A program made the translations under genes and the position numbers. Below the pieces are notes generated by a model. It was not told the DNA's origin. It worked only from the letters and a program-made list of their open reading frames with translations, and ran no database searches. Below, piece by piece: positions 41,853 through 51,381 of a stretch of 64,000 nucleotides of DNA; the first letter of the stretch is position 1; each line of letters starts with the position of its first letter. The DNA comes from Desulfatibacillum alkenivorans DSM 16219 (GTDB taxonomy: Bacteria; Desulfobacterota; Desulfobacteria; Desulfobacterales; Desulfatibacillaceae): positions 124,001-188,000 of the forward strand of contig NZ_FQZU01000003.1 in NCBI RefSeq assembly GCF_900142135.1, read 5' to 3'.

Positions 41853-43020
41853 GTCTTAAGTTATCCTGCCAGACTCCTTTTGGGTTATAGCCGGATTTCA
41901 ACCATCCCATCCGCCGAAACCACTCAATGGTGGACCGCATGCCCTCTTTGACGTCCGGATGCTTGTACACATAGCCGGCATCCTTGGTTTTTCGGTTCGA
42001 AATCCAATAACTGGACGCCATATAAGTCGCCGAGCCTATTTCCAAAATCCGCACTCGCGGCGCATGGAGCTTTTGCTCGAGAAAAAGCCAGCCATGGGCG
42101 GCGGCGACGGCGACGGCCCTCAAATTTTTCTGGCGCACAAAGGGAACGTCCCACATGCGCCTGCCCAGCAGCAAGGCCAGGTAATGCAGAAACTCATGAT
42201 ATGAAATGACGCTTTCGTCAACCACATTGTAGTCTTCCCCCAAAGCGAAATCCTTATCCGCGACAAAAGCGGCCAGTCCGGCCATGTCCTCCACATGCAG
42301 GGAGGTCGTCAAGTAATTCATGGAATCCGCCGGGATAAAAGGCAGCAATCCTCTGTTGATCGCCAGCACAATCCCCCCATGGCCGTAGTCGCTGCCCGGT
42401 CCGTACAAAGGCGCGGGACGCACCACGGTCAGGGGCAGGCGGCCTTCCCGAAAATATTTCCAGGCCAGTTGCTCCTGCTCCCATTTGGAGATGGAATAGT
42501 CGTTCACCAAGTGGGTGTGTTCCGGCTCCTTTTGCCCAAATGTGGAGTTTTTGGGCGACGAGTCGTCCTCCGTGAACGGCAGGTTGCTGTGATCGCCCTG
42601 GGATGCGGGCCTGGGCTTGCCGAACACGCCGCAAGTGCTCCAGTGTACGAACCGCTCCAGGCTTTTGCACGCGGCCGCCGCTTCAAACAGGTTGACCGAC
42701 CCCTCCACGTTGATTTTGCGGAGCAGATGCAACGGCGCGGAATAGTCGTACAAGGAGGCGGTGTGAAACACATGGGTTATGGAATTTTGAAACAGGGCGC
42801 TAACCCCGGCCGTATCCAGCAAATCGCAGGGAATCGCCCGGCAGGCCGGATGATTGAAATCCAGGCCGATCCCTTTGCATACCGCCTTTACCTTGGGGTG
42901 CTCAAAGGCTTTGGGCAAGTCGGCGGCTATGACGTCCTGGCCCTGCTCCAACAGCAACTTGACCAAATGAGAGCCGGAAAAGCCGCAGGCCCCGGTCACC
43001 AGGTTGAGCCGTTTCGGCAT
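41842..43020 (-). CDS. NAD-dependent epimerase / 3-beta-hydroxysteroid dehydrogenase-like protein
   Basis: From ATG 43020 (AAAGGAGG five bases upstream) the protein has 392 residues. It is an extended short-chain dehydrogenase: NAD-binding LVTGACGFSGSHLVKLLLEQ, the active-site tyrosine in NDYSISKWEQEQLAWKYF (YxxxK), and VVRPAPLYGPG. The C-terminal part, with a long helix and RRMWDVPFVRQKNLRAV, is typical of the 3-beta-HSD/isomerase branch. It probably oxidises or epimerises a hydroxyl on a lipid-like or sugar substrate. It shares a transcript with the tandem TetR gene, which overlaps its 3' end. Confidence 0.8.
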   Translation of the reverse strand: MPKRLNLVTGACGFSGSHLVKLLLEQGQDVIAADLPKAFEHPKVKAVCKGIGLDFNHPACRAIPCDLLDTAGVSALFQNSITHVFHTASLYDYSAPLHLLRKINVEGSVNLFEAAAACKSLERFVHWSTCGVFGKPRPASQGDHSNLPFTEDDSSPKNSTFGQKEPEHTHLVNDYSISKWEQEQLAWKYFREGRLPLTVVRPAPLYGPGSDYGHGGIVLAINRGLLPFIPADSMNYLTTSLHVEDMAGLAAFVADKDFALGEDYNVVDESVISYHEFLHYLALLLGRRMWDVPFVRQKNLRAVAVAAAHGWLFLEQKLHAPRVRILEIGSATYMASSYWISNRKTKDAGYVYKHPDVKEGMRSTIEWFRRMGWLKSGYNPKGVWQDNLRHDD

Positions 43021-43172
43021 GTTGCCTCCTTTCCCCAAAAAATCATGGGGCGCGAAGCCGTCAATTTTTCAGTTTCTTTTGATAGTCCAGGACTTAACAC
43101 AGATAGGGGCGATTCTGCAAGAAACAGGATCGAGATTTTAACCATTAGTTGAAATGTACAGGGCGTGACGCC

Positions 43173-43535
43173 TTACTCTTCCCGTGTGTAGCGCTTGCAG
43201 CGCCCCGGACACAGGGGGATTTTTCGCCGGCATAGGTCAAAGTGCAAATGCACGCAACTGAGGATGGTGAGATTGCCAGGCTCGAAGTGGGGGCACTCCG
43301 CCTCGGCTTTCAGGGATTCGAATCTTCGCGCCCAGATTTTCATGACCGTGTCCTGATCGATTTCAAAGCATTCCACCTGGTCCAGATAAGCGTCAAAGGC
43401 GGTCTCCCATTTTGCCAATACAGTGCACAACCACGCTTCATGAAAGCTGGGATCGGCGCTTATTTTTATCATGCAATGGCCTTCCGTATAATACATGCAG
43501 CCTGTCCCAGGGAGGGAGGACAATAGTTGCTTCAT
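43173..43535 (-). CDS. Cysteine-rich small protein of unknown function
   Basis: From ATG 43535 (AGAGGAAA at good spacing) the protein has 120 residues with eight cysteines. It includes GTGCMYYTEGHCMIKIS near the start, a central helical part, and a tail ending CRRKIPLCPGRCKRYTREE. The spacing suggests metal or disulfide bonds, but no known motif fits. No signal peptide is present, so metal binding in the cytoplasm is more likely. It is divergent from the CBS-domain gene at 43685. Function unknown. Confidence 0.55.
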   Translation of the reverse strand: MKQLLSSLPGTGCMYYTEGHCMIKISADPSFHEAWLCTVLAKWETAFDAYLDQVECFEIDQDTVMKIWARRFESLKAEAECPHFEPGNLTILSCVHLHFDLCRRKIPLCPGRCKRYTREE

Positions 43536-43684
43536 GGGCTTTCCTCTGTGGCAACGCTCCGAAATATATTGTTTTTCCTTCCGCTTGGAGAGCATGGGCC
43601 TATTGTTTGCCTTGCATTGGCTAACAGGTTTCTGGTACAAGGCATTAATGATTTCACATAAGGCTCTGCTGCAAAGGAGAACGT

Positions 43685-44239
43685 ATGAGCGACATACTTG
43701 TAAAAGACATTATGATCCCTCTGGATCAATATGCAACTGTAGAGGAAAACGCCAATCTTTACGATGCCGTTATGGCTCTGGAAGCATGTCAGGCCAGGGA
43801 GGATGTGCGGGATCCCCGGGCTGTCCTGGTTGTGGACAAAAAAAATCATGTGGTCGGTAAACTGAGCCTTTTGGATGTAATCAAGGCCTTGGAGCCCAGT
43901 TACGAAAAAATATTGGAATCCCGTCCGGGATTTGCGCGTCTTGGCTTCTCCCACCGTTTTTTAAAACTTTTAGCCGATGATTACAACCTTTGGGCCAATC
44001 CCTTGGAGCAAATCTGCCGAAAAGCAGCAGACATCAAGGTCAAGGACATCATGTACTCCCCCTCTTCCGAAGGCGAATACGTGGATGAAGACGCCACGCT
44101 GCCTGAAGCTCTGCATCAGGTGATCATGGGGCATCATCAGTCCTTGCTGGTCATGAAAAAGAAGCGCATCACCGGCATTCTCAGAGTCCGTGAGCTCTTT
44201 GAACAAGTGACGGAAGCCATGAAAGCTTGCGGTCTCTAA
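43685..44239 (+). CDS. CBS-domain pair protein
   Basis: The 184-residue protein consists of two CBS motifs. The first (DILVKDIMIPLDQYATVEEN ... AVLVVDKKNHVVGKLSLLDV) and the second (VKDIMYSPSSEGEYVDEDAT ... SLLVMKKKRITGILRVRELF) are separated by a 40-residue helical insertion. CBS pairs bind AMP, ATP or SAM and usually control a partner enzyme or channel; here the pair stands alone. AAGGAGA precedes ATG 43685. It is convergent with lptD. No partner can be named. Confidence 0.85.
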   Translation: MSDILVKDIMIPLDQYATVEENANLYDAVMALEACQAREDVRDPRAVLVVDKKNHVVGKLSLLDVIKALEPSYEKILESRPGFARLGFSHRFLKLLADDYNLWANPLEQICRKAADIKVKDIMYSPSSEGEYVDEDATLPEALHQVIMGHHQSLLVMKKKRITGILRVRELFEQVTEAMKACGL

Positions 44240-44245
44240 TAAAAA

Positions 44246-46507
44246 TTAGTCGGCTGCTGAACGGCCCAAAGCGCCAAGCCCCGTCAAAGTAAATTGAAGC
44301 GTGTATCTTTGATCTCCGGGTTCGTCCGAGTACCCCAGATCAATAGCCCAGCAGGCGGCTTCGTATATCAACCCGGTATAATTGCGGACTCGTTCGCCCG
44401 CTTCCAGGTCTCTTTCCAGGCCTCCGTAGGCGGACCAGCTTTCTCCCAGCCGAAACCGGGCTTTTCCCAAGACGGTTTCGCTGGATTCCCTCGCCTTGAT
44501 ATACTCGGCGGAAAGCTCGTTCCCGCGCCCTGAAAGCGTCAGGCCATGGGCGTTGTATACAAAATTTCCGCTATAGGGGGACCACTTGGTCGTGCTTTCC
44601 AGGGCCGCCCATTGAACCGGCTTCAACTCCAGGCGGGCGCTGACCGGGGAAAAAGGCTGCCGCCTGTGAGGCTCGGTCCATTCCGAGGAGTCCTCCTCGT
44701 TCGCCTCGTTGATGTTGTAGGACGCGGAAATTTCGAACCAGCACAGTTTTTTGTATTCATAAGGGAATATGGAATTGTCTTTCCGCCGGACGCTGCTTCT
44801 TCCGAGAAAACTGTTGGTCAAGGCCAGGGTCACATGATTTTGGGCTTCCAGCCGGTCCACATGGTCGAAAAGAGGATATTTTTCCTGATCGTCGTCGGGC
44901 CGGTATCTGTAGCTGAGGGAGGGCGTGAAAGCATGCCTGATTTTGTCGATCTTCCCTTTGCCTGGTTTTAGGTTGAAGACTTTGACCAGTTCGGACGAGA
45001 ATTCCGTTTCCAGGTCGTACATCTCCCGGGAAAAAGTGCGGTCGTCCCGCGAGGGCTCCTGGTCCCACGTGGTGACGTTATATAGCGTTTCCCGCAGCCC
45101 CACCGTGGTTTCCATGCTCATGTAACGGCCGAAGTCGATGGGCGCCACAAAGCGCGGATTCACGTCAAACCGGTTGCCGCTGATTCCTTCCTCCCTGTAA
45201 AAATGGGAGTATCCCGAGTCGAATTCCCAGGCAAGGAACGAGCCGAACAAAGACTGCCTTGTTCCGGAAAAGCCGGCAAAGGGCAGGGTTTGCAAGGTGG
45301 AGTCCGGTTCGTCGAACCGGCGTGCGATCACGTTGTCGAACCACTTGGCCTCTGCGTTGGCGCTGTAGCTGTCCCATCCTTTTTGAAGGTACAGGCTGTT
45401 TTTACGGATCGTCTCGTCATAGTCGTCCAGATCCCTTCCAAACTCCTGGGCGAATTCGCGGTTGACCGCGCTGTATCCGGTGTAGCCGTCCTTGAAATCC
45501 CGCAGGTAATCCTGATCGCTCACAAAATCGGCGTCCAGCCTGAATTTCAAGCCGTTTTTCCATTGCTGGTCGTGCTTGGCTGCAACCCAGTATCTATCCT
45601 GGTTCGGTCGAAGATAAAGGTCATTATCGTAGCCCCAGTCCAGGGAGTTGTTTCCAACGCCGTCGTCCCGGGTCCTGTCCTGGAGATAGCTGCCGAAGAT
45701 GTAGCCTTTGGACTTGGGATTGAGCACATACCGCATTTCCGCTGCAGCCTGCACTCCGCGCTTTTCCATGGGGTGGGCGTACAGGGTCATGTCCGCGCTT
45801 TCGCCCATGATCATGTAAAAGGGCTGGTTGATCCCCCAGCCCTGCCGGGAGGACTGGCTGACCTGGGGCGGCAGCAAGCCGGTCTGGCGTTCCGTTTTGG
45901 CCGGAAAGACCAGATACGGAGAGTAGAAAACCGGCGCCTTGCGCGCTTTCACCACAATATTTTTGGCGGTTCCGTACCCGCCCACCGTAACCTTGACGTT
46001 GGCGGCCTTGATAACCCAGTCCGGATCGTCCGGGTCGCAGGTGGTCAGGCTGGCGTCGTCCACGCGGTAGGATTGGGCGCCCAGCTTCTCGATGCGGCCG
46101 CCCCGGATGAAAAAATGGGTCGCCTGGATGAACAGGGTGCCGTTTTCCACCAAACCCGTTTCCGTGGCAAGATCCATATAAACCCGGTCTCCGGTGACCA
46201 CGTCGCCGCCGCCCTTGACCGTGACATTGCCGTGGGCCCACAGGCTGTTATTATTCCGGTCAAAGCCCGCCTCATCCGCTTCCATACGATATCCCGACCG
46301 CCAGATGAGCACGTTGCCGGAACCCCGATAGGTGTTGGTCATGTTATCGTACTGCAGCTTATCGGCTGTAATATTCCATGGTTCCGAAGGGTCCATATTG
46401 GAAAGATCCAGGCCCTGGCCAAAAGCCGGGGCGAACAAAAGCATGGTAAGCGCCCACCATGCCGCCCCTAGCCTAAGAAAACCGGTTTTAAGGAAAATTT
46501 GTCTCAT
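44246..46507 (-). CDS. lptD: LPS-assembly outer membrane protein LptD
   Basis: The 753-residue protein (ATG 46507; a TTG at 46525 would add six residues, neither with a strong ribosome-binding site) has a signal peptide ending near AFGQG. An OstA/LptA-like jelly-roll domain follows (DKLQYDNMTNTYRGSGNVLI onward), then a beta-barrel with many aromatic strands. LptD inserts lipopolysaccharide into the outer leaflet. The segment VFYSPYLVFPAKTERQTGLLPP is a hallmark of the junction between domains. LptD normally needs disulfide bonds; here only a few cysteines remain, as in several deltaproteobacteria. Together with the polysaccharide genes at 1-6 kb it shows an LPS-bearing cell. Confidence 0.9.
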   Translation of the reverse strand: MRQIFLKTGFLRLGAAWWALTMLLFAPAFGQGLDLSNMDPSEPWNITADKLQYDNMTNTYRGSGNVLIWRSGYRMEADEAGFDRNNNSLWAHGNVTVKGGGDVVTGDRVYMDLATETGLVENGTLFIQATHFFIRGGRIEKLGAQSYRVDDASLTTCDPDDPDWVIKAANVKVTVGGYGTAKNIVVKARKAPVFYSPYLVFPAKTERQTGLLPPQVSQSSRQGWGINQPFYMIMGESADMTLYAHPMEKRGVQAAAEMRYVLNPKSKGYIFGSYLQDRTRDDGVGNNSLDWGYDNDLYLRPNQDRYWVAAKHDQQWKNGLKFRLDADFVSDQDYLRDFKDGYTGYSAVNREFAQEFGRDLDDYDETIRKNSLYLQKGWDSYSANAEAKWFDNVIARRFDEPDSTLQTLPFAGFSGTRQSLFGSFLAWEFDSGYSHFYREEGISGNRFDVNPRFVAPIDFGRYMSMETTVGLRETLYNVTTWDQEPSRDDRTFSREMYDLETEFSSELVKVFNLKPGKGKIDKIRHAFTPSLSYRYRPDDDQEKYPLFDHVDRLEAQNHVTLALTNSFLGRSSVRRKDNSIFPYEYKKLCWFEISASYNINEANEEDSSEWTEPHRRQPFSPVSARLELKPVQWAALESTTKWSPYSGNFVYNAHGLTLSGRGNELSAEYIKARESSETVLGKARFRLGESWSAYGGLERDLEAGERVRNYTGLIYEAACWAIDLGYSDEPGDQRYTLQFTLTGLGALGRSAAD

Positions 46508-46626
46508 AACAGGGTTTTGTGACAACCGGAGAAAAAAGTCAAGGATCAGGGCTTTACTGTTTAATAAAAGAACCGGTTGGTGTATGATGCGAATTTGATA
46601 TTTTGAACATTAACGAGGACATGAGC

Positions 46627-47388
46627 ATGCACATACTAGTCACTAACGACGACGGCATTCATCACCCCGGGCTGGCCGCCTTGCGGGACGGGTTGGCCAG
46701 GGACCACAGGGTCCAGGTGGTCGCCCCGGACAGGGAGCGAAGCGCCATTGCGCACGCCATAACCCTGCTTACGCCGCTCAGGGCCTTTTCCCAGACCAAC
46801 GGAAACGGCATTCCCTCCTGGGCCGTCAACGGCACCCCTGCGGATTGCGTCAAGCTGGGGGTTCTGGAGTTGCTGGGCGAAAAGCCGGACCTGGTGGTGT
46901 CGGGCATCAACCCCGGCCCTAATGTGGGCGTCAACCTCAATTATTCCGGCACGGTGTCCGCCGCCAGAGAAGCCGCCCTGTTGGGGATTCCAGCCATTGC
47001 CGTGTCCGTCAGCAATCCCTACGGAACCCACTTTTCGGACGCCGCCCGCTTTATGCAGGATCTGGTGGCCGACGTGGCCGAGCGGGGCCTGCCCAAAGGC
47101 GTCTTTCTGAACGTCAACCTGCCCGACGCTCCCATGGAGGAAATCGCGGGCGTACGCATTTGCCGCCAGGGAATCGCCAGGCTGGAAGAGGCTTTTCATG
47201 TCCGCAGGGACCCCAGGGATCAGCCCTATTACTGGCAGGGCAGCGAAACCCAATTGTTCGGCGAATCGCCGGACGAAGACGGCGTGGCCCTGCGGGAAAA
47301 CTGCATCGCCGTGACCCCGGTCCAGTGCGACATGACGGACTACGGGTTCTTGAGCCGGCTCAAAGAATGGAAAGTGGAGAAGCCCTAA
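46627..47388 (+). CDS. surE: 5'/3'-nucleotidase SurE
   Basis: From ATG 46627 (GAGG eight bases upstream) the protein has 253 residues. It shows the SurE metal site TNDDG near the N-terminus, SGINPGPNVG, NYSGTVSAAREAALLGIP and NVNLPD. SurE removes phosphate from nucleoside monophosphates and polyphosphate in the cytoplasm, and is linked to stationary-phase survival. It is divergent from lptD and followed by the YhaM-like nuclease gene 30 bases downstream, so the next genes probably share its promoter. A longer frame starting with TTG 46603 is unlikely. Confidence 0.95.
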   Translation: MHILVTNDDGIHHPGLAALRDGLARDHRVQVVAPDRERSAIAHAITLLTPLRAFSQTNGNGIPSWAVNGTPADCVKLGVLELLGEKPDLVVSGINPGPNVGVNLNYSGTVSAAREAALLGIPAIAVSVSNPYGTHFSDAARFMQDLVADVAERGLPKGVFLNVNLPDAPMEEIAGVRICRQGIARLEEAFHVRRDPRDQPYYWQGSETQLFGESPDEDGVALRENCIAVTPVQCDMTDYGFLSRLKEWKVEKP

Positions 47389-47418
47389 TTCCTTTAACCC
47401 TTAACCTCATGGGGACCC

Positions 47419-48393
47419 ATGACCAAAACGACTTTTGTGGAAAACATACAGCCCGGCGAGAAAGTTCAGGCTGTTTTCGCCGTGACCGACAAATCCGTCT
47501 CCCATCGCAAGGACGGCGCTCCGTTTTTGAACCTCACCCTGGTGGACCGCACCGGCTCGGTCAGGGCCATCATGTGGGATCTTCTGCCCGACACCCTGGC
47601 CTCTTTTGATAACGGCGACTACGTGGCTGTCATGGCTCAGGCCGGAACCTACCGGGACCAGTTGCAGCTTACCATCAAGGCCCTGGCCAGAACGCCCGAC
47701 GATGAGGTGGATCCCAGCGATTTTCTGCCCGCGTGCCCCACGGACCCTCAAAAGCTTTTCGCCAAGCTCAAGGAGTTGACGGAAAGCATCCAAGATCCTT
47801 TCCTGAACAAGCTCATGAATGCGTTCTGGGAGGACGAGGCCTTTGTCAAAGCCTTTACCGCGGCGCCGGCCGGAAAGAAAATGCATCATGCATACATTGG
47901 CGGCCTGGCCGAGCACACCTTGTCCGTGGCTCTGCTTGTGGATCCCCTGGCCGGGCATTACATAAAAAACAAAGGCGTTAACCGGGATCTGCTCCTGGTG
48001 GGCGCCGTGCTTCACGATGTGGGCAAGGTGCAGGAATTCCAGTGGAAAGCGGCCATAGACTACTCGGACGCCGGCCGGTTGATGGGCCACGCGGTCCTGG
48101 GCGTCAGAATGCTGGACGAGAAAATTGCCGCCATCCCGGATTTTCCTAACGAAACAGCCATGATGATCAGGCATATGATAGTCAGCCACCATGGAGAAAG
48201 GGAGTTCGGCGCCATAGAGACGCCCAAGACCCTGGAGGCGATTATATTGAATAACATTGACGACCTGGACGCCAAGGTAAACGGGGTCCGCACTTTCATG
48301 GACCAGGAGGATAACGGAGAAGCCTGGACCGGATACCATCGCTTGATGGAGCGCCATTTCTATCGGGGAAGAAAGGCGGGCGGCAATGAGTAG
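47419..48393 (+). CDS. YhaM-like 3'-5' exoribonuclease (OB fold plus HD domain)
   Basis: The 324-residue protein has an N-terminal OB-fold nucleic-acid-binding domain (FLNLTLVDRTGSVRAIMWD). An HD-type hydrolase domain follows (HHAYIGGLAEHTLSVAL, GAVLHDVGKVQEFQ, IRHMIVSHHGEREFG), with the metal ligands H...HD...H...D. This architecture is that of YhaM/CBF1, a Mn2+-dependent 3'-5' exonuclease for RNA and some DNA. It overlaps the tmk gene by eight bases. The length (YhaM about 315) is normal. Confidence 0.9.
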   Translation: MTKTTFVENIQPGEKVQAVFAVTDKSVSHRKDGAPFLNLTLVDRTGSVRAIMWDLLPDTLASFDNGDYVAVMAQAGTYRDQLQLTIKALARTPDDEVDPSDFLPACPTDPQKLFAKLKELTESIQDPFLNKLMNAFWEDEAFVKAFTAAPAGKKMHHAYIGGLAEHTLSVALLVDPLAGHYIKNKGVNRDLLLVGAVLHDVGKVQEFQWKAAIDYSDAGRLMGHAVLGVRMLDEKIAAIPDFPNETAMMIRHMIVSHHGEREFGAIETPKTLEAIILNNIDDLDAKVNGVRTFMDQEDNGEAWTGYHRLMERHFYRGRKAGGNE

Positions 48394-49048
48394 GCCGGGC
48401 GTTTTCATCACGTTGGAAGGAATTGAAGGCGCCGGAAAAACCACCCAGGTCGGGCGCATTCTGGAATTCATGGAATCCCAGGGCTACGAATGCATTTCCA
48501 CCCGGGAGCCCGGCGGCACAGGCATCGGCGCAAAGATCAGGGCCATTTTGCTTAATTCGGAGCATGTCACCCTGGCCCCCCTGGCTGAGCTCTTGTTGTA
48601 CGAGGCGGACAGGGCCCAGCATCTGGCCCGTTTGATCAAGCCTGCTCTGGAAGCCGGCAAATGCGTGGTTTGCGACCGGTTTTGCGACGCCACGACCGCT
48701 TATCAGGGATACGCCCGGGAGCTTTCCCTGGATTTTATCAACCAACTCCACGCCCGGATTCTGGACGGCCTGACGCCGGATTTGACCCTGCTGTTTGACC
48801 TGCCGGCGGAAGTTGGGTTATCCAGAGCCAAGGCCAGGCTGCACGAGCAGAACAACACAAGCCGGGAAGGCCGTTTCGAGGCCGAAGATCTGGCTTTTCA
48901 CCGCAAGGTGCGGCAGGGCTACCTGGCTCTGGCAAAGGCCGAACCCGGGCGCTTCAGCATTGTAAACGCCGACGCCGCCCCGGGTCAGGTCTGGGAAGAA
49001 ACCAAGGAATTACTGGCCGAATTCACGGCTAAAAGAAACCTCGCATAA
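48386..49048 (+). CDS. tmk: Thymidylate kinase
   Basis: The 220-residue protein has P-loop LEGIEGAGKTTQ, the DRX motif CDRFCDATTAYQGYARE, and STREPGGTGIGAKIRAILL with the substrate-binding arginine. It phosphorylates dTMP to dTDP. The lid RAKARLHEQNNTSREGRFE is of the E. coli-type arginine-bearing class. Its ATG lies within the end of the YhaM-like gene (eight-base overlap), and the CysK/CysRS-like gene follows after three bases, so the genes surE to cysK form one tightly packed operon. Confidence 0.96.
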   Translation: MSRPGVFITLEGIEGAGKTTQVGRILEFMESQGYECISTREPGGTGIGAKIRAILLNSEHVTLAPLAELLLYEADRAQHLARLIKPALEAGKCVVCDRFCDATTAYQGYARELSLDFINQLHARILDGLTPDLTLLFDLPAEVGLSRAKARLHEQNNTSREGRFEAEDLAFHRKVRQGYLALAKAEPGRFSIVNADAAPGQVWEETKELLAEFTAKRNLA

Positions 49049-49051
49049 ACC

Positions 49052-51346
49052 ATGCGCATGGCTGAACAAAAGGTTATGGATAGCATACTGGACTATATAG
49101 GCAACACGCCCCTGGTGGAAATAAGGCGCTTGAATCCCAACCCTGCGGTGCGCATTTTCGCCAAGCTGGAGTATTTCAATCCCGGCGGCTCCATCAAGGA
49201 CCGCGCGGCCCTTTCCATGATCGAGGAAGGGGAGAGGACCGGAGAGCTTACCAAAGACAAGACCGTACTCGAAGCCACCAGCGGCAATACGGGAATCGGC
49301 CTGGCCCTGGTGTGTTCGGTCAAAGGGTATCGCCTGTTATTGGCCATGAGCGAGTCGGTGAGCGAAGAACGGAGGAAAATCCTGTCCGCGCGCGGCGCCG
49401 AAATCCTGTTGACTCCCGGGCGCCTGGGCACGGACGGCGCTATTGAGGAAGTCTACAGGCTGGTGCGCGAAAATCCCGACAAGTATTTCATGACCGACCA
49501 ATACAACAACGAAGCCAACTGGAAAGCCCACGTGCAGAGCACGGCGCCGGAAATCTGGGAGCAGAGCATGCACCAGATCACCCATATGGTGGCCGCCATC
49601 GGCACCACGGGCACGTGCATGGGGCTCTCCCGGGGGTTGAAAGCCTTTAACCCGAACATCCGGATGATCGGGGTGGAGCCTTATTTCGGGCATAAAATTC
49701 AAGGCCTGAAAAATCTCAAGGAGTCCTACGTTCCGGAAATTTTCGACAAGAAGGCCCTGGACGAAAAGGTGAATGTGGACGACGAAGAAGCCTTTGAAAT
49801 GGCTCGCCGTTTGGCCAAGGAAGAAGGCTTGTTTGTGGGCATGAGCTCCGGTGCGGCCATGGCCATTGCGTGCAAAAAAGCCATGGAGCTGAAGTCCGGC
49901 GTGATTGTGGCTCTTCTGCCCGACTCAGGGGAGCGCTATCTCTCCACGTCCTTGTTCGCAGTCCAGGAAAAATCCGGCCTGACCCTGTACAATACGGCGA
50001 CCCGTTCCAAGGAATCGTTCACGCCCATAAAGCCCGGCAAGGCGGGCATGTACTCCTGCGGCCCCACGGCTAACGAACCCATGGGGCTTGGGCACTGCCG
50101 GCGCTTTGTGTTTGCGGATCTGTTAAGCCGGTATCTGACTTATAAGGGCTTGGACGTCAAGCACATCATAAATATCACGGACATGGACGACAAGACCATC
50201 GAGGGCTCCCAGGATGCCGGAATGGGCCTGGAGGAGTTCACCCAGAAGCATATCGACCAGTTCATGGAGGATATCGAAACTCTGGGCGTCAAGCCCGCGG
50301 ACGCTTATCCCAGGGCGAGCAAGCATGTGGACGACATGGTGGAGATCGCTTCCAAGCTGGCCGGGACCGGTTTCGCCTATGAAAAAATGCGCTCCCTGTA
50401 TTTCGACATATCCCGCCTGGAGGGATACGGCGATTTGTCCGGCATTGACCTGGATAAAATCCGCCTGGGCGCCACCGTGGAACTGGACGACTACGAAAAG
50501 GACAATCCCCGGGATTTCACCCTGTTCAAGCGCTCCCGCTTGAATGAACTGAAACGGGGCATCTTCGTGAAAACCGAATGGGGCAACGTGCGGCCGAGCT
50601 GGCATATCCAGTGTACAGCCATGTCCATGAAATATTTGGGCGAAACATACGATATCCACACGGCCAGCCGCGACTTGGTTTTTCCCCATCATGAAAACGA
50701 GGTCGCCATCGCCAAGGCCCTTACCGGCAAACCCCTCGCCAATTACTGGCTGCACTGCGACCAGGTTATCGTGGATGAAAAGGACGCCTGGCCTGAAAAA
50801 ATCACCCTCCAGGATCTGAAGGACAAGGGCTATACCGGCCGCCAGATTCGATTCTGGCTGTTGGCGACCCATTACCGCAAGCCTTTGCATCTTACCCTGG
50901 CCAGCCTGGACAGCGCGGCGAAGGGATTGGAGCGGCTGGACCACTTTGTGGAAGCCCTGCAGAACGCAGACGGCGCCCGCACCAACGCGGACGTGGATCA
51001 ACTGCTGTACGATATCAAGCAGGGCTTCACCGCCGCCATGGATGACGACCTGTCTGTTTCGGCGGCTCTGTCCTCCCTGTTCGCCGTGGTGAAAAAGGTA
51101 AATCGCCTGGCCTCCCAAAACGCCCTGGGCTCCTCCGGCGCACATAAAATTCTTGAAGCCCTCCAAAAGACGGACCAGGTGCTTGGCGTGCTTAGTTTTG
51201 ATGCAGAGCCTCAGGATGCGGAAATATCGGCCCTTATGGAAAAACGGGAAAAAGCCCGGGCCGAGGGGGATTACGCCGCCGCGGACGCCATTCGGGATCA
51301 ACTCATCGCCCGGGGCGTGACCGTTAGGGACGGCAAGGCCAAATAA
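49052..51346 (+). CDS. Fusion of cysteine synthase and degenerate cysteinyl-tRNA-synthetase-like domain
   Basis: The 764-residue protein joins two enzymes. Residues 1-305 are a cysteine synthase: PLP lysine in GGSIKDRAA (K49), TSGNTG (77-82), GTTGTCMG (184-191). Residues 320-764 are CysRS-like and keep the zinc/cysteine ligands C336, C521, H546 and E550 at the E. coli spacings, WHIQC and the C-terminal helical EGDYAAADAIRDQL. HIGH is GLGH (345-348), and the KMSKSLGN segment is replaced by a shorter KDAWPEK (577-583). It could make cysteine and pass it to a domain that binds it, but normal aminoacylation is doubtful. If it is the only CysRS in the genome it must be active; otherwise a new ligase or carrier role is likely. 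Confidence 0.88.
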   Translation: MRMAEQKVMDSILDYIGNTPLVEIRRLNPNPAVRIFAKLEYFNPGGSIKDRAALSMIEEGERTGELTKDKTVLEATSGNTGIGLALVCSVKGYRLLLAMSESVSEERRKILSARGAEILLTPGRLGTDGAIEEVYRLVRENPDKYFMTDQYNNEANWKAHVQSTAPEIWEQSMHQITHMVAAIGTTGTCMGLSRGLKAFNPNIRMIGVEPYFGHKIQGLKNLKESYVPEIFDKKALDEKVNVDDEEAFEMARRLAKEEGLFVGMSSGAAMAIACKKAMELKSGVIVALLPDSGERYLSTSLFAVQEKSGLTLYNTATRSKESFTPIKPGKAGMYSCGPTANEPMGLGHCRRFVFADLLSRYLTYKGLDVKHIINITDMDDKTIEGSQDAGMGLEEFTQKHIDQFMEDIETLGVKPADAYPRASKHVDDMVEIASKLAGTGFAYEKMRSLYFDISRLEGYGDLSGIDLDKIRLGATVELDDYEKDNPRDFTLFKRSRLNELKRGIFVKTEWGNVRPSWHIQCTAMSMKYLGETYDIHTASRDLVFPHHENEVAIAKALTGKPLANYWLHCDQVIVDEKDAWPEKITLQDLKDKGYTGRQIRFWLLATHYRKPLHLTLASLDSAAKGLERLDHFVEALQNADGARTNADVDQLLYDIKQGFTAAMDDDLSVSAALSSLFAVVKKVNRLASQNALGSSGAHKILEALQKTDQVLGVLSFDAEPQDAEISALMEKREKARAEGDYAAADAIRDQLIARGVTVRDGKAK

Positions 51347-51381
51347 CTCCTATCCCAGGTTAAAAGAAGAGAGACGGAAAT

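Noticed and set aside
50123-51301. 392-codon open frame antisense to the CysK/CysRS-like gene
   Set aside because: Reverse-strand shadow of a GC-rich gene; no start signal or recognisable domain.
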